Positions 8,118 through 15,652 of a stretch of DNA of 64,000 nt are shown here, one piece after another. The translations under genes and the position numbers were made by a program. The notes under the pieces are model-generated. The model searched no databases, had not been told where the DNA came from, and saw only the letters and a list, made by a program, of their open reading frames with translations. The stretch is from Brochothrix campestris (GTDB lineage Bacteria; Bacillota; Bacilli; Lactobacillales; Listeriaceae): the NCBI RefSeq assembly GCF_046058945.1, contig NZ_CP175511.1:620001-684000 (forward strand). Direction: 5' to 3'. Each line of letters opens with the position of its first letter. Positions within the stretch are counted from its first letter, which is position 1.

Positions 8118-8633
8118 ATGACAGTTGAAAAATTTTCAAAAACGGGTTTGCACATCGGTCAAGCAGAGGCGCCTGTTAAAGTCATCAGTTTTGTAAATCT
8201 ACGTTGTCCTTTTTGTGCAAACTGGCATTTGAAGGCCGAAAATTCACTCGAAAAACATGTTGTATCAGGACATGTCGAACACATTATCAAATTTTATGAC
8301 AAACCGAAACCATCCCTAGAAATTGGTAATCATGCGCATCACTTTATTGATAATGAGGATGAAGCGGCGATTAAAGTCGTCGATAGTCTCTTTCGCTCGC
8401 AAGCTGAGTGGGGGAAATTAACACCGGTAGAACTGACAACTTATTTAGAAACCAACTTTAAACTACATGAATTAGCCAAAGCCAAAGCAACAGCACAAGT
8501 AGTAATTGATGAAGCCAATGCCCATGATATAGTATCTGTTCCAACGATATATATCGGAGATCAAGTCTTTGATTCACAAGTGACACAAGAACAACTAGAA
8601 AGTGCGATTGCGGCACAATTAAGAAAAGGATAA
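8118..8633 (+). CDS. Cytosolic DsbA-family thioredoxin-like protein
   Basis: 171 residues with a thioredoxin fold of the DsbA/thioredoxin_4 type. The active-site CxxC is intact in NLRCPFCANWH (about residue 31-34), and the cis-Pro loop is SVPTIYIGDQVFDSQ near residue 145. There is no signal peptide, so it likely works as an oxidoreductase in the cytosol. ATG at 8118 is chosen over TTG 8109, which is only one base after GGGAG. It stands alone between terminators. The physiological partner is unknown. Confidence 0.88.
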   Translation: MTVEKFSKTGLHIGQAEAPVKVISFVNLRCPFCANWHLKAENSLEKHVVSGHVEHIIKFYDKPKPSLEIGNHAHHFIDNEDEAAIKVVDSLFRSQAEWGKLTPVELTTYLETNFKLHELAKAKATAQVVIDEANAHDIVSVPTIYIGDQVFDSQVTQEQLESAIAAQLRKG

Positions 8634-8669
8634 AAGTGATAGCGATTCGTTAGTACTGTTTAAATAGCA

Positions 8670-8703
8670 AAGTCGCTCCTCAAATATGAGAAGCGACTTT
8701 TTA
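8670..8703 (+). terminator. Terminator after DsbA-like gene
   Basis: Hairpin arms AAGTCGCT (8670-8677) and AGCGACTT (8692-8699), followed by a T-run. Confidence 0.85.
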
Positions 8704-8750
8704 TTAGCAATTGAACATGTTATGATAACTAAAAACAAAAGGAGTGACTT

Positions 8751-9917
8751 ATGGACGTTTATTTATATCCCTTAAAGACGGCTGCGTTGATTTTTCCTTT
8801 GATTGCGCTCGTCATTTCACTGCCATTTTTAATTCGTCAATATTATAAATACGGTGGTTTCTCATTTTGGCGGGCGTTGATTATTTATAGCTTTATATTT
8901 TATTTGTTATGCAGCTATTTATTAGTGATTTTGCCACTGCCATCACAAGCGAATGTTAGTCAACTGACAACAGCTAAGACACAATTGATGCCCCTCCGTT
9001 TTTTAGTTGATTTTGTCCAGCATACTGCTTTTTCATTGACCAATCCACACACTTATATTACAGCCTTAAAACAAGGTGTGTTCATTCAGCCACTCTTTAA
9101 TTTAATGTTGTTATTGCCGTTAGGTGTTTATTTACGCTTTTATTTTAAACGATCGCTGCTGTTTATTATTATTACAGCCTTTTGTGTGTCGCTCTTTTTT
9201 GAAGTAACACAATTGTCAGGTCTCTACGGTTATTATGATAGATCTTATCGTTTATTCGATGTTGATGATTTGCTGTTAAATACCGTAGGAGGTTGGATTG
9301 GGTATGCCTTAGCACCGTTGTTAACCTTCTTTATTCCAAGTGATGAAACGCTGAGAAATAACGCTTATTCACGCAGTCATCAAGTCAGTTATCTGCGTCG
9401 GTTGATGGCTTTTTTGATTGATTGGCTCTTGATAGGCATTATTGGTGAGTTTATGATGATTAAAAACCATTCCCTATTTAGTGGAACGGTTCTTTATCAG
9501 TTCAGTTGGTTGAATACCGCCAGTTACATACTAACAATCGTGGTCTTTTTCATAATGATTCCGTACATCTTTAACGGGCGAACATTAGGGAAACTTATTG
9601 TCCATTTGAAAATCGTTGATGATCTGGATCAATCACCATCGTTGCCACAGTATTTCATCCGCTATGGTTTGTTGTATGGTGTCGTATTTACACTGATTAA
9701 TGTTGAGTTTAACTTGTTAGAATTAACGGGTACCTCAGACAACCTCAATTTGCTGAATTATTTAATCTACATCGTTTTCTTCTTTATTTTAGTATTTGTT
9801 GTTCATTTGCTTATTAATAAATTACGCAAAAATGCACCGCTCTTTTATGAAAAAATCAGTTATACTCATATGATGAGTTCATTTAGCTTATTTAGAAAAA
9901 AAACGACACGTAAATGA
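8751..9917 (+). CDS. VanZ-like / RDD two-domain membrane protein
   Basis: 388-residue integral membrane protein. The N-terminal half (about 1-195) is VanZ-like with four to five hydrophobic segments and the conserved pieces FNLMLLLPLGVYLRFYF, FFEVTQLSG and FDVDDLLLNTVGGWIGYAL. The C-terminal part (about 210-370) is an RDD domain, starting with an Arg-rich entry (YLRRLMAFLIDWLLI) and containing GRTLGKLIVHLKIVDD. VanZ relatives affect teicoplanin tolerance in enterococci and RDD proteins are often transport-related, but the exact function of the fusion is unknown. It has its own ribosome site (AAAGGAGTG) and terminator. Confidence 0.88.
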   Translation: MDVYLYPLKTAALIFPLIALVISLPFLIRQYYKYGGFSFWRALIIYSFIFYLLCSYLLVILPLPSQANVSQLTTAKTQLMPLRFLVDFVQHTAFSLTNPHTYITALKQGVFIQPLFNLMLLLPLGVYLRFYFKRSLLFIIITAFCVSLFFEVTQLSGLYGYYDRSYRLFDVDDLLLNTVGGWIGYALAPLLTFFIPSDETLRNNAYSRSHQVSYLRRLMAFLIDWLLIGIIGEFMMIKNHSLFSGTVLYQFSWLNTASYILTIVVFFIMIPYIFNGRTLGKLIVHLKIVDDLDQSPSLPQYFIRYGLLYGVVFTLINVEFNLLELTGTSDNLNLLNYLIYIVFFFILVFVVHLLINKLRKNAPLFYEKISYTHMMSSFSLFRKKTTRK

Positions 9918-9920
9918 CAT

Positions 9921-9959
9921 AAAAACCCTCTTTTTTTTATGAAAAAGGGGGATTTTTTT
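9921..9959 (+). terminator. Terminator after VanZ-RDD gene
   Basis: Hairpin of AAAAACCCTC(T)n against (A)nGGGGG, followed by seven T residues. Confidence 0.8.
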
Positions 9960-10226
9960 GGTAAAATAGGAAAAAAGTAATAAACCGACTGATGTGTAAG
10001 GATTTAATTATAACTTGATGATCTATCGTTATAGTGTGAAATGTATAGTCTAATAACTATTTTTTTATGCTAACTGGTTAAAAACATTCGAAAAAGTCAT
10101 TGATTATCTACTTGTATAAGGATAAATACTCATTTTACATGTAAAGTGTATTATTTTCTATAGAATAATGATATCTTAGATAAAGTAAAACTTATCATGG
10201 ATTTTAGGGAAAAGGGGAAAAGAAAA
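9960..10226 (+). promoter_or_regulatory. AT-rich leader of coiled-coil gene with palindromes
   Basis: The gap between VanZ-RDD and the coiled-coil gene is AT-rich and has no gene. It contains a perfect 12-bp palindrome TTTACATGTAAA (10134-10145) and a 10-bp palindrome TTCTATAGAA (10156-10165), 80 to 60 bp before the start codon, where operators usually lie. No clear -35/-10 pair can be assigned. Confidence 0.4.
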
Positions 10227-10913
10227 ATGAAGAACAAAGTTATGAAGATTGCTGTAGGAGCAATCGTAGTCGTAGGGTTACTTTTTGGTGGAGCAGCAAT
10301 CGGTGATGCAGATAATGTCCTTCGTTGGGGGAAAGAAAGCGAAGTAACATCAATTCATTCGACAATTGAAGCATTGGATTCAAAACTAGGTGCAAAAGTA
10401 ACCGAAATTAACACACTTAAAGCAGCAGCGTCAACGTCTAAAGCAGAACTTGATAAAGCGACTGCCGAATTAAACAAAGTCCAAAACAGTGTGACCGAAT
10501 TAAACAATCAAATTTCACAATTAAAAGCAGACATTGCTAGTAAACAAGTCGAAATAACACAAAAAGATGCTACAATTAAACAAAAAGAAAGTGAAATTCA
10601 ACAAAAAATCGATGAAGGCAATGCTAAAGTTGCTGTAAAACAAGCAGAAGTTGATGCGAAGCAAGTAATCATTGGTAATAAACAAAAAGAGATTGATAAC
10701 GCAAAAGCAGCTTTAGACACAGCTAAAGAACAAATTAACACTTTAAATCAAACAATTGCGCAATTAAACCAAGATAAAATCAACTTACAAGCACAATTAA
10801 CAGCTTCACAAACAGAAAATGATGATACAAAACTGAAATTAAAAAAAGCACAAGATGAGGTTCAATCATTAAAAGATTATGCAGCACAAGTTGAAAGTAA
10901 ATACGCTAACTAA
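10227..10913 (+). CDS. Exported or membrane-anchored coiled-coil protein
   Basis: 228 residues. The N-terminus MKNKVMKIAVGAIVVVGLLFGG is a signal peptide or signal anchor (hydrophobic about 8-28). The remainder (about 45-228) is nearly all heptad-patterned coiled coil rich in Lys, Glu, Gln and Ala, with internal near-repeats of the KQxEIxxKxAxI type. There are no Cys residues and no enzymatic motif. A rod-like extracytoplasmic structural or tethering role is inferred only from composition. ATG at 10227 is chosen over 10197 because GGAAAAGGGG precedes it, while the earlier ATG has no ribosome site. No family is recognised. Confidence 0.78.
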   Translation: MKNKVMKIAVGAIVVVGLLFGGAAIGDADNVLRWGKESEVTSIHSTIEALDSKLGAKVTEINTLKAAASTSKAELDKATAELNKVQNSVTELNNQISQLKADIASKQVEITQKDATIKQKESEIQQKIDEGNAKVAVKQAEVDAKQVIIGNKQKEIDNAKAALDTAKEQINTLNQTIAQLNQDKINLQAQLTASQTENDDTKLKLKKAQDEVQSLKDYAAQVESKYAN

Positions 10914-10998
10914 GCAGATTTGCTTAAACAATGATAAACAAATTGAAACAACATGATTACTTCAACCTAGAGAGAACAGTCAGAGTTGACAATGAGTT

Positions 10999-11035
10999 AA
11001 GCGAGTTCCTTCAATAGAGAGGAACTCGCTTTTTA
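10999..11035 (+). terminator. Terminator after coiled-coil gene
   Basis: 12-bp hairpin AAGCGAGTTCCT/AGGAACTCGCTT followed by a T-run. Confidence 0.92.
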
Positions 11036-11075
11036 TATGCTTGAGTTTAAGGTGATTTACATATACAATAGAGTT

Positions 11076-11150
11076 TGGCTAAAACATTAGCCTTGTAGCA
11101 AAGCTACACGCAGTTTATTAATACCATCCTGCGATACAAAAACTAGGAGG
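11076..11150 (+). promoter_or_regulatory. Structured queT leader, candidate preQ1-type riboswitch
   Basis: Three successive hairpins precede queT: GGCTAA/TTAGCC, TGTAGC/GCTACA and CGCAG (11109-11113)/CTGCG (11129-11133). An A-rich tail ACAAAAACTAGGAGG follows and contains the ribosome site. QueT genes commonly carry preQ1 riboswitches, and the A-rich tail merging into the Shine-Dalgarno is like preQ1-I. However, the expected loop-tail pairing is not clear, so the class is uncertain. Confidence 0.4.
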
Positions 11151-11157
11151 AATAAGA

Positions 11158-11667
11158 ATGAAAGTTAAAATGTTGGCAACGAGTGGTGTCTTAGCGGCGC
11201 TCTATGTCATCTTGACATTGTTAAGTGGACCATTTGCCTATGGGTGGGCACAGTTTCGTTTATCAGAAATGATGAATCATTTAGTTGTCTATAATAAAAA
11301 ATATTTTCCTGCCATTATCATCGGGGTAATCGTTGCAAATTTATTTTCAGCTAACGGTGTGCTTGATTTAGTCTTTGGGGTGGGGCAATCAGTTGTTTCA
11401 TTAGCCCTTGTTATTTTTATCGGTAAATTCATTAAAAATAAAATTTTATTAATGGCAATCAACACCGCTGTGTTTGGGGTGACGATGTGCTTTGTTGCTT
11501 ACGAATTAAAAATAATTGGCGTCCTTGGTAGTGCAAACCTTGCCTTTGGACTCGCTTGGTTTTACATGGCATTGGGAGAAATGGCAGTTATGGCCATTGG
11601 GATGTTAGTTATCCACCTTCTTAATAAGCGTGTTAATTTAACCACTGCCATCGAAGAACAAAAGTAA
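11158..11667 (+). CDS. queT: QueT-family queuosine-precursor transporter, ECF S component
   Basis: 169-residue membrane protein of the QueT family (COG4708), with about five to six hydrophobic segments. Typical family pieces are the N-terminal MKVKMLATSGVLAALYVILT, FRLSEMMNHLVVYNKKYFPAIIIGVI with the acidic and Asn residues of the S component, and ANLFS. QueT proteins are substrate-binding subunits taking up queuosine precursors such as preQ1 or queuine with a shared energising module encoded elsewhere. Perfect AGGAGG ribosome site. The last codons and stop lie in a 33-bp sequence that is repeated 118 bp downstream, suggesting a rearranged 3' end. Confidence 0.88.
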   Translation: MKVKMLATSGVLAALYVILTLLSGPFAYGWAQFRLSEMMNHLVVYNKKYFPAIIIGVIVANLFSANGVLDLVFGVGQSVVSLALVIFIGKFIKNKILLMAINTAVFGVTMCFVAYELKIIGVLGSANLAFGLAWFYMALGEMAVMAIGMLVIHLLNKRVNLTTAIEEQK

Positions 11668-11685
11668 AATCAACCTGTTAGAAGC
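11653..11685 (+). repeat. 33-bp direct repeat, left copy (queT end)
   Basis: Identical to 11771-11803. It includes the last queT codons, its TAA and the motif AATCAACCTGTTAGAAG, which also begins repeat copy B after fabF. Confidence 0.85.
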
Positions 11686-11770
11686 AAACAACTTGGAAGG
11701 AGAATGCGAGCGATTATTTACCGTCGCAATCATTTTTCTGAAAGTTGAAAGCTTCTGGTTGATGGAACTG
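11686..11770 (+). repeat. 85-bp segment between queT direct repeats
   Basis: No gene. Its right part contains GCTTCTGGTTGAT, an imperfect inverted match to ATCAACC...GAAGC of the flanking repeat. The block therefore looks like a small element with partial inverted ends, related to the 3'-region repeat family. Confidence 0.55.
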
Positions 11771-11803
11771 GAAGAACAAAAGTAAAATCAACCTGTTAGA
11801 AGC
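11771..11803 (+). repeat. 33-bp direct repeat, right copy
   Basis: Exact second copy of 11653-11685. It runs directly into the queT terminator hairpin. Confidence 0.85.
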
Positions 11804-11837
11804 CTATCAGAGTTTTCCTCTCTGATAGGCTTTTTTT
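11801..11837 (+). terminator. Terminator of queT transcript
   Basis: Hairpin AGCCTATCAG/CTGATAGGCT followed by seven T residues. Confidence 0.9.
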
Positions 11838-11862
11838 GTTGTGAAAAGACAAGTGTTTTTAA

Positions 11863-11891
11863 TTGATTTTTGACCTTTATTGACCTACAAT
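11863..11891 (+). promoter_or_regulatory. clpB promoter with CtsR operator
   Basis: -35 TTGATT (11863-11868), 17-bp spacer and -10 TACAAT (11886-11891). The spacer is filled by the CtsR heptad repeat in inverted orientation, TTTGACC ... TTGACC (11869-11886). CtsR bound here would exclude RNA polymerase, giving heat-inducible class III control. ctsR itself is not in the window. Confidence 0.85.
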
Positions 11892-11917
11892 GGGTGTATA
11901 CAAAGGAAGAGGTGATG

Positions 11918-14512
11918 ATGTTGGAACCGAATAAAATGACAAATCAACTTCAAATGGATATAGGTGAAGCTCAGCAAATTGCAGTCACACGTAAGCATCA
12001 AACGATTACAATTTGGCATTTATGGCTGGTCTTTATCACATCAAATGACCTTGTGAAGCGTATTTACTCAGAGCTAAACGTCGATTTTAACAAATTAGAG
12101 CAGTACTTAAACGAGAAATTAGACCAACAACCCGTTGTAACAGGTAGTAGCGTCAGCTATGGCCAGCAATTAGCTGGTGATTTATATGAATTGATTGCTG
12201 ATGCCGATCAACAACGACTAAAAATGGAAGATAGCTTTATCGCAACCGAGCATTTCTTACTCGCCTTGCAAACACAAAAAAAGAATGCACTTACGCAATA
12301 CCTACAATTAAATACGGCTGAATTAGAAACTGTAATTGCAACCGTCAGAGGAGGAAAACACGTGACAGATCAAAACGCAGAACAAACCTATGAAGCGGTA
12401 AGTAAATATGGGATTGATTTAGTTGAAGCTGTGCGCGAAGGGAAAATTGAACCCGTGATTGGCCGTGATACTGAAATAAGAAATGTAATTCGCATTTTAA
12501 GTCGAAAAACAAAAAATAACCCAGTATTAATCGGTGAACCTGGTGTGGGTAAAACAGCAATCGTTGAAGGCTTAGCTGCCAGAATCGTCCGCAAAGATGT
12601 TCCTGAAAACCTAAAAGATAAAACGATTTTTTCATTGGATATTGGCTCTTTAATTGCCGGAGCAAAATACCGCGGTGAATTTGAGGAACGGTTAAAAGCT
12701 GTCTTAGCTGAGGTCCAAAAAAGTGAAGGGAAGATTTTACTGTTCATTGATGAAATCCATACCATCGTCGGAGCAGGTAAAACCGATGGCGCAATGGATG
12801 CAGGCAACATGCTAAAACCGATGTTGGCTCGTGGTGAATTACACTGTATCGGGGCAACAACCTTAGACGAATACCGCCAGTACATTGAAAAAGACGCGGC
12901 ACTCGAACGCCGTTTCCAAAAAGTATTAGTGCCTGAACCATCAGTCGAAGATACTATTTCGATTTTACGAGGTTTAAAAGAACGGTTTGAAATTCATCAT
13001 GGTGTTAATATTCATGATAATGCCCTCGTATCGGCAGCAAGTTTAGCAGACCGCTACATCACCGATCGTTTTTTACCAGATAAAGCCATCGACTTAGTCG
13101 ATGAAGCCTGTGCAACGATTCGTGTTGAAATCGATTCAATGCCGAATGAACTCGACGAAATAACCCGTCGTGTGATGCAATTAGAAATCGAAGAAGCGGC
13201 CTTAGAACAAGAAAAAGATGAGGTCAGTGCGTCCCGTCTTGTCACCTTACGTGAAGAATTAAGTGAATTGAAAGAAAACAAACAACAAATGGAAGCAAAA
13301 TGGAAAGCAGAGAAAGATGAAATTGCGACCGTTCGTGATATGCGTAGCCATATTGATGAATTACGTCATCAACTCGAAGAAGCTGAAACAAACTATGATT
13401 TGAGTAAGGCAGCTGAATTACGTCACGGGCAAATTCCAGCAGCAGAAGCCGAATTAGCAGAGCTTGAAACAGCTGCGAGCAACAAAACGGGTGACGATCG
13501 TCTTGTACAAGAAGCGGTCACGCAAGAAGAAATTGCGGACGTTGTTTCACGCTGGACGGGTGTACCAGTGACACGGCTAGTCGAAGGCGAACGAACTAAA
13601 TTACTCCATCTTGATGACGCCCTTCATGAACGAGTGATTGGCCAAGATGAGGCAGTTGAATTAGTATCAGATGCCGTTTTACGGGCACGTGCAGGCATTA
13701 AAAATCCACGTCGACCAATTGGGTCATTCATTTTCTTAGGACCAACTGGTGTAGGTAAAACAGAACTAGCGAAAGCGTTAGCCGATCAGTTGTTTGACAG
13801 TGAAGACCACATGGTTCGGATTGATATGAGCGAATACATGGAAAAATACTCAGTGTCACGTTTAGTCGGTGCGCCTCCAGGTTACGTGGGTTACGAAGAA
13901 GGCGGTCAATTAACAGAAGCGGTACGCCGAAACCCATACACGATTGTTTTATTGGATGAAATTGAAAAAGCACATCCCGATGTATTCAATATCTTATTAC
14001 AAGTGTTGGATGATGGGCGTATTACGGATTCACAAGGACGGATGGTTGATTTTAAAAACACCGTCATTATTATGACTTCAAATATTGGCTCACAATACTT
14101 ACTAGAAGGTACAAAAGACCAAGCGATTACACCAGAAGCAGAAACAAGCGTGATGAATGCCTTACGCGGTCATTTTAAACCAGAATTCTTAAACCGCGTG
14201 GATGATATTGTCTTGTTTAAACCGTTATCACTTGATAATATTTCAGGGATTGTCTTAAAATTAGCTCAGAACCTCGAACACCGTTTGCAAGAACAACAAA
14301 TCACATTGCAAATTACAGCTGAAGCAGCCCGCTTAATCGGAGAAGAAGCTTATGATCCAGCCTATGGTGCAAGACCACTAAACAGATATATGATTCGTCA
14401 TATTGAAACACCGTTGGCTCGTAAAATTATCGCGGGTGACATTAGCGAAGGCGATACTGCCATCGTAACAGTAGAAGATGGGCAATTAAGCATCACGAAA
14501 GCAATTGACTAA
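11918..14512 (+). CDS. clpB: ClpB disaggregase (Hsp100)
   Basis: 864-residue AAA+ chaperone that threads polypeptides out of aggregates together with DnaK. Domain order: N-terminal domain (1-148), AAA-1 with Walker A GEPGVGKTA (Lys212) and Walker B LLFIDEIHT, the coiled-coil middle domain (about 405-525), AAA-2 with Walker A GPTGVGKTE (Lys614) and VLLDEIEKAH, and C-terminal GARPLNRYI-like small domain. Pore loops are AKYRGEFEER and GYVGYEEGG. The start is ATG 11918 or 11915 behind AAAGGAAGAGG; an earlier ATG at 11870 lies in the promoter. An internal GTG at codon 149 has its own strong ribosome site. gpmA follows 14 bp later. Confidence 0.95.
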   Translation: MLEPNKMTNQLQMDIGEAQQIAVTRKHQTITIWHLWLVFITSNDLVKRIYSELNVDFNKLEQYLNEKLDQQPVVTGSSVSYGQQLAGDLYELIADADQQRLKMEDSFIATEHFLLALQTQKKNALTQYLQLNTAELETVIATVRGGKHVTDQNAEQTYEAVSKYGIDLVEAVREGKIEPVIGRDTEIRNVIRILSRKTKNNPVLIGEPGVGKTAIVEGLAARIVRKDVPENLKDKTIFSLDIGSLIAGAKYRGEFEERLKAVLAEVQKSEGKILLFIDEIHTIVGAGKTDGAMDAGNMLKPMLARGELHCIGATTLDEYRQYIEKDAALERRFQKVLVPEPSVEDTISILRGLKERFEIHHGVNIHDNALVSAASLADRYITDRFLPDKAIDLVDEACATIRVEIDSMPNELDEITRRVMQLEIEEAALEQEKDEVSASRLVTLREELSELKENKQQMEAKWKAEKDEIATVRDMRSHIDELRHQLEEAETNYDLSKAAELRHGQIPAAEAELAELETAASNKTGDDRLVQEAVTQEEIADVVSRWTGVPVTRLVEGERTKLLHLDDALHERVIGQDEAVELVSDAVLRARAGIKNPRRPIGSFIFLGPTGVGKTELAKALADQLFDSEDHMVRIDMSEYMEKYSVSRLVGAPPGYVGYEEGGQLTEAVRRNPYTIVLLDEIEKAHPDVFNILLQVLDDGRITDSQGRMVDFKNTVIIMTSNIGSQYLLEGTKDQAITPEAETSVMNALRGHFKPEFLNRVDDIVLFKPLSLDNISGIVLKLAQNLEHRLQEQQITLQITAEAARLIGEEAYDPAYGARPLNRYMIRHIETPLARKIIAGDISEGDTAIVTVEDGQLSITKAID
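12347..12364 (+). promoter_or_regulatory. Internal ribosome site and GTG start inside clpB
   Basis: GAGGAGG is followed by GTG at 12362-12364, in frame at clpB codon 149. The short ClpB isoform lacking the N-terminal domain in E. coli is also initiated at codon 149, by an internal GTG. The sequence match is direct; use of the start is inferred. Confidence 0.7.
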
Positions 14513-14526
14513 GAGGAGCTGAGCGT

Positions 14527-15213
14527 ATGAAACTAGTATTAATCCGTCATGGCCAAAGCGAGTGGAATAAACGTAATCTGTTTACGGGTTGGCACGATGT
14601 CGAGCTATCAGAGCAAGGGGTAGCAGAGGCGAAGCAGGCAGGTACTTTAATTAAGGAGGCCAATATCACCTTTGATCATGCGTTTACGTCGGTCTTAAAA
14701 AGAGCGGTGCATACGTTAAACGATGTCCTCGCTGAAAGCAATCAAGACTGGTTGCCAGTGACTAAAAGTTGGCGTCTTAATGAACGGCATTACGGTGCAT
14801 TACAAGGCCTTAATAAAGAAGAAACGGCCGTTAAATACGGTGCAGATAAAGTCTTGCAATGGCGCCGAAGCTACGATGTATTACCACCTTTAATGCTGCA
14901 AACAGATCCGAATCATCCAAGCCAAGACCGTCGTTATCAAGCAATTGACCAACGGATGCTTCCAAGTGGTGAAAATTTAAAAGTAACACTCGAACGAGTA
15001 TTGCCATATTGGACGGATGCGATTGCTCCCGCCTTATTACAAGGTGAAAACGTGATTGTTGCAGCACATGGCAATAGTTTACGTGCGCTCATCAAATACT
15101 TAGAAAACATCTCGGATGATGACATTATGGCAGTTGAATTACCGACAGGAACACCACTCGTATATGAGTTGGCAGCTGATTTGACTGTCACAAATAAATA
15201 TTATTTGACATAA
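14527..15213 (+). CDS. gpmA: 2,3-bisphosphoglycerate-dependent phosphoglycerate mutase
   Basis: Interconverts 3- and 2-phosphoglycerate in glycolysis. 228 residues with the phosphoglycerate-mutase signature LIRHGQSEWN (phospho-accepting His near residue 8), the NERHYGALQG segment with the second substrate-contact region, and the second catalytic His in VIVAAHGNSLRALIKYL. Strong Shine-Dalgarno AAGAGGAG. Only 14 bp separate it from clpB with no terminator between, so it may be read through from the CtsR-controlled promoter. That would couple a glycolytic enzyme to heat shock; an internal promoter cannot be excluded. Confidence 0.95.
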   Translation: MKLVLIRHGQSEWNKRNLFTGWHDVELSEQGVAEAKQAGTLIKEANITFDHAFTSVLKRAVHTLNDVLAESNQDWLPVTKSWRLNERHYGALQGLNKEETAVKYGADKVLQWRRSYDVLPPLMLQTDPNHPSQDRRYQAIDQRMLPSGENLKVTLERVLPYWTDAIAPALLQGENVIVAAHGNSLRALIKYLENISDDDIMAVELPTGTPLVYELAADLTVTNKYYLT

Positions 15214-15249
15214 AAAAAGCGGAAATCGTCTTTACGATTTCCGCTTTTT
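15214..15249. terminator. Bidirectional terminator gpmA/yjzD
   Basis: Perfect hairpin AAAAAGCGGAAATCG/CGATTTCCGCTTTTT with A-tract and T-tract, serving both converging genes. Confidence 0.93.
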
Positions 15250-15254
15250 GTTTA

Positions 15255-15437
15255 TTAGTTAGATAATTCTTCGTGGCTTTTTAACATTAATGGTAAGAAC
15301 CAAACTGCTAACGTAACAATTGTTCCCATTAAGAGCGTTGCTCCCATATTAAAGGTAGCACTTGCCATTGAACTAACAACATAGTTAGTCATTGCACTTA
15401 GGATGAAAATCCATAATGCTGATACAACATAACGCAT
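15255..15437 (-). CDS. yjzD: YjzD-like small membrane protein (DUF2929)
   Basis: 60-residue protein with two predicted membrane segments (about 4-24 and 33-52). It matches the YjzD/DUF2929 pattern MRY(V/F)...W.F.L......YV..SM...., and YjzD lies immediately upstream of fabH in Bacillales, exactly as here. Function is unknown. The start at ATG 15437 is fixed by GGAGGTG just upstream; a longer open frame to 15512 lacks a ribosome site. It is transcribed divergently from fabH. Confidence 0.8.
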   Translation of the reverse strand: MRYVVSALWIFILSAMTNYVVSSMASATFNMGATLLMGTIVTLAVWFLPLMLKSHEELSN

Positions 15438-15583
15438 ACTGACACCTCCAACTTTCATTTCTTGTGTTTCTTCTAGTTTATCATAGATGAGCAATAATAA
15501 AAGATGAATCAATAAAATAATGACAGTTGTGACAAAATAACACAGGTGATAACGTCTATTAATGACGTTATGAGCATCGAAGG

Positions 15584-15629
15584 TTGCAAAAAAAGGAATA
15601 ATGTTTTAAAATTAGTACCAGGTCATAAC
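15584..15629 (+). promoter_or_regulatory. fabH promoter with FapR operator
   Basis: -35 TTGCAA (15584-15589), 17-bp spacer, -10 TAAAAT (15607-15612). The FapR-like inverted repeat ATTAGTACCAGGTCATAAC (15611-15629) overlaps the -10 and start site. FapR represses fatty-acid synthesis genes until malonyl-CoA accumulates; the site has a good left half and a weaker right half. Confidence 0.75.
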
Positions 15630-15652
15630 GAAGAAACGAAGGAGTGTTTATA

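Noticed and set aside
10039..10196. Possible longer start of the coiled-coil gene at 10197
   Set aside because: No Shine-Dalgarno before 10197, and the extra residues break the signal-anchor pattern.
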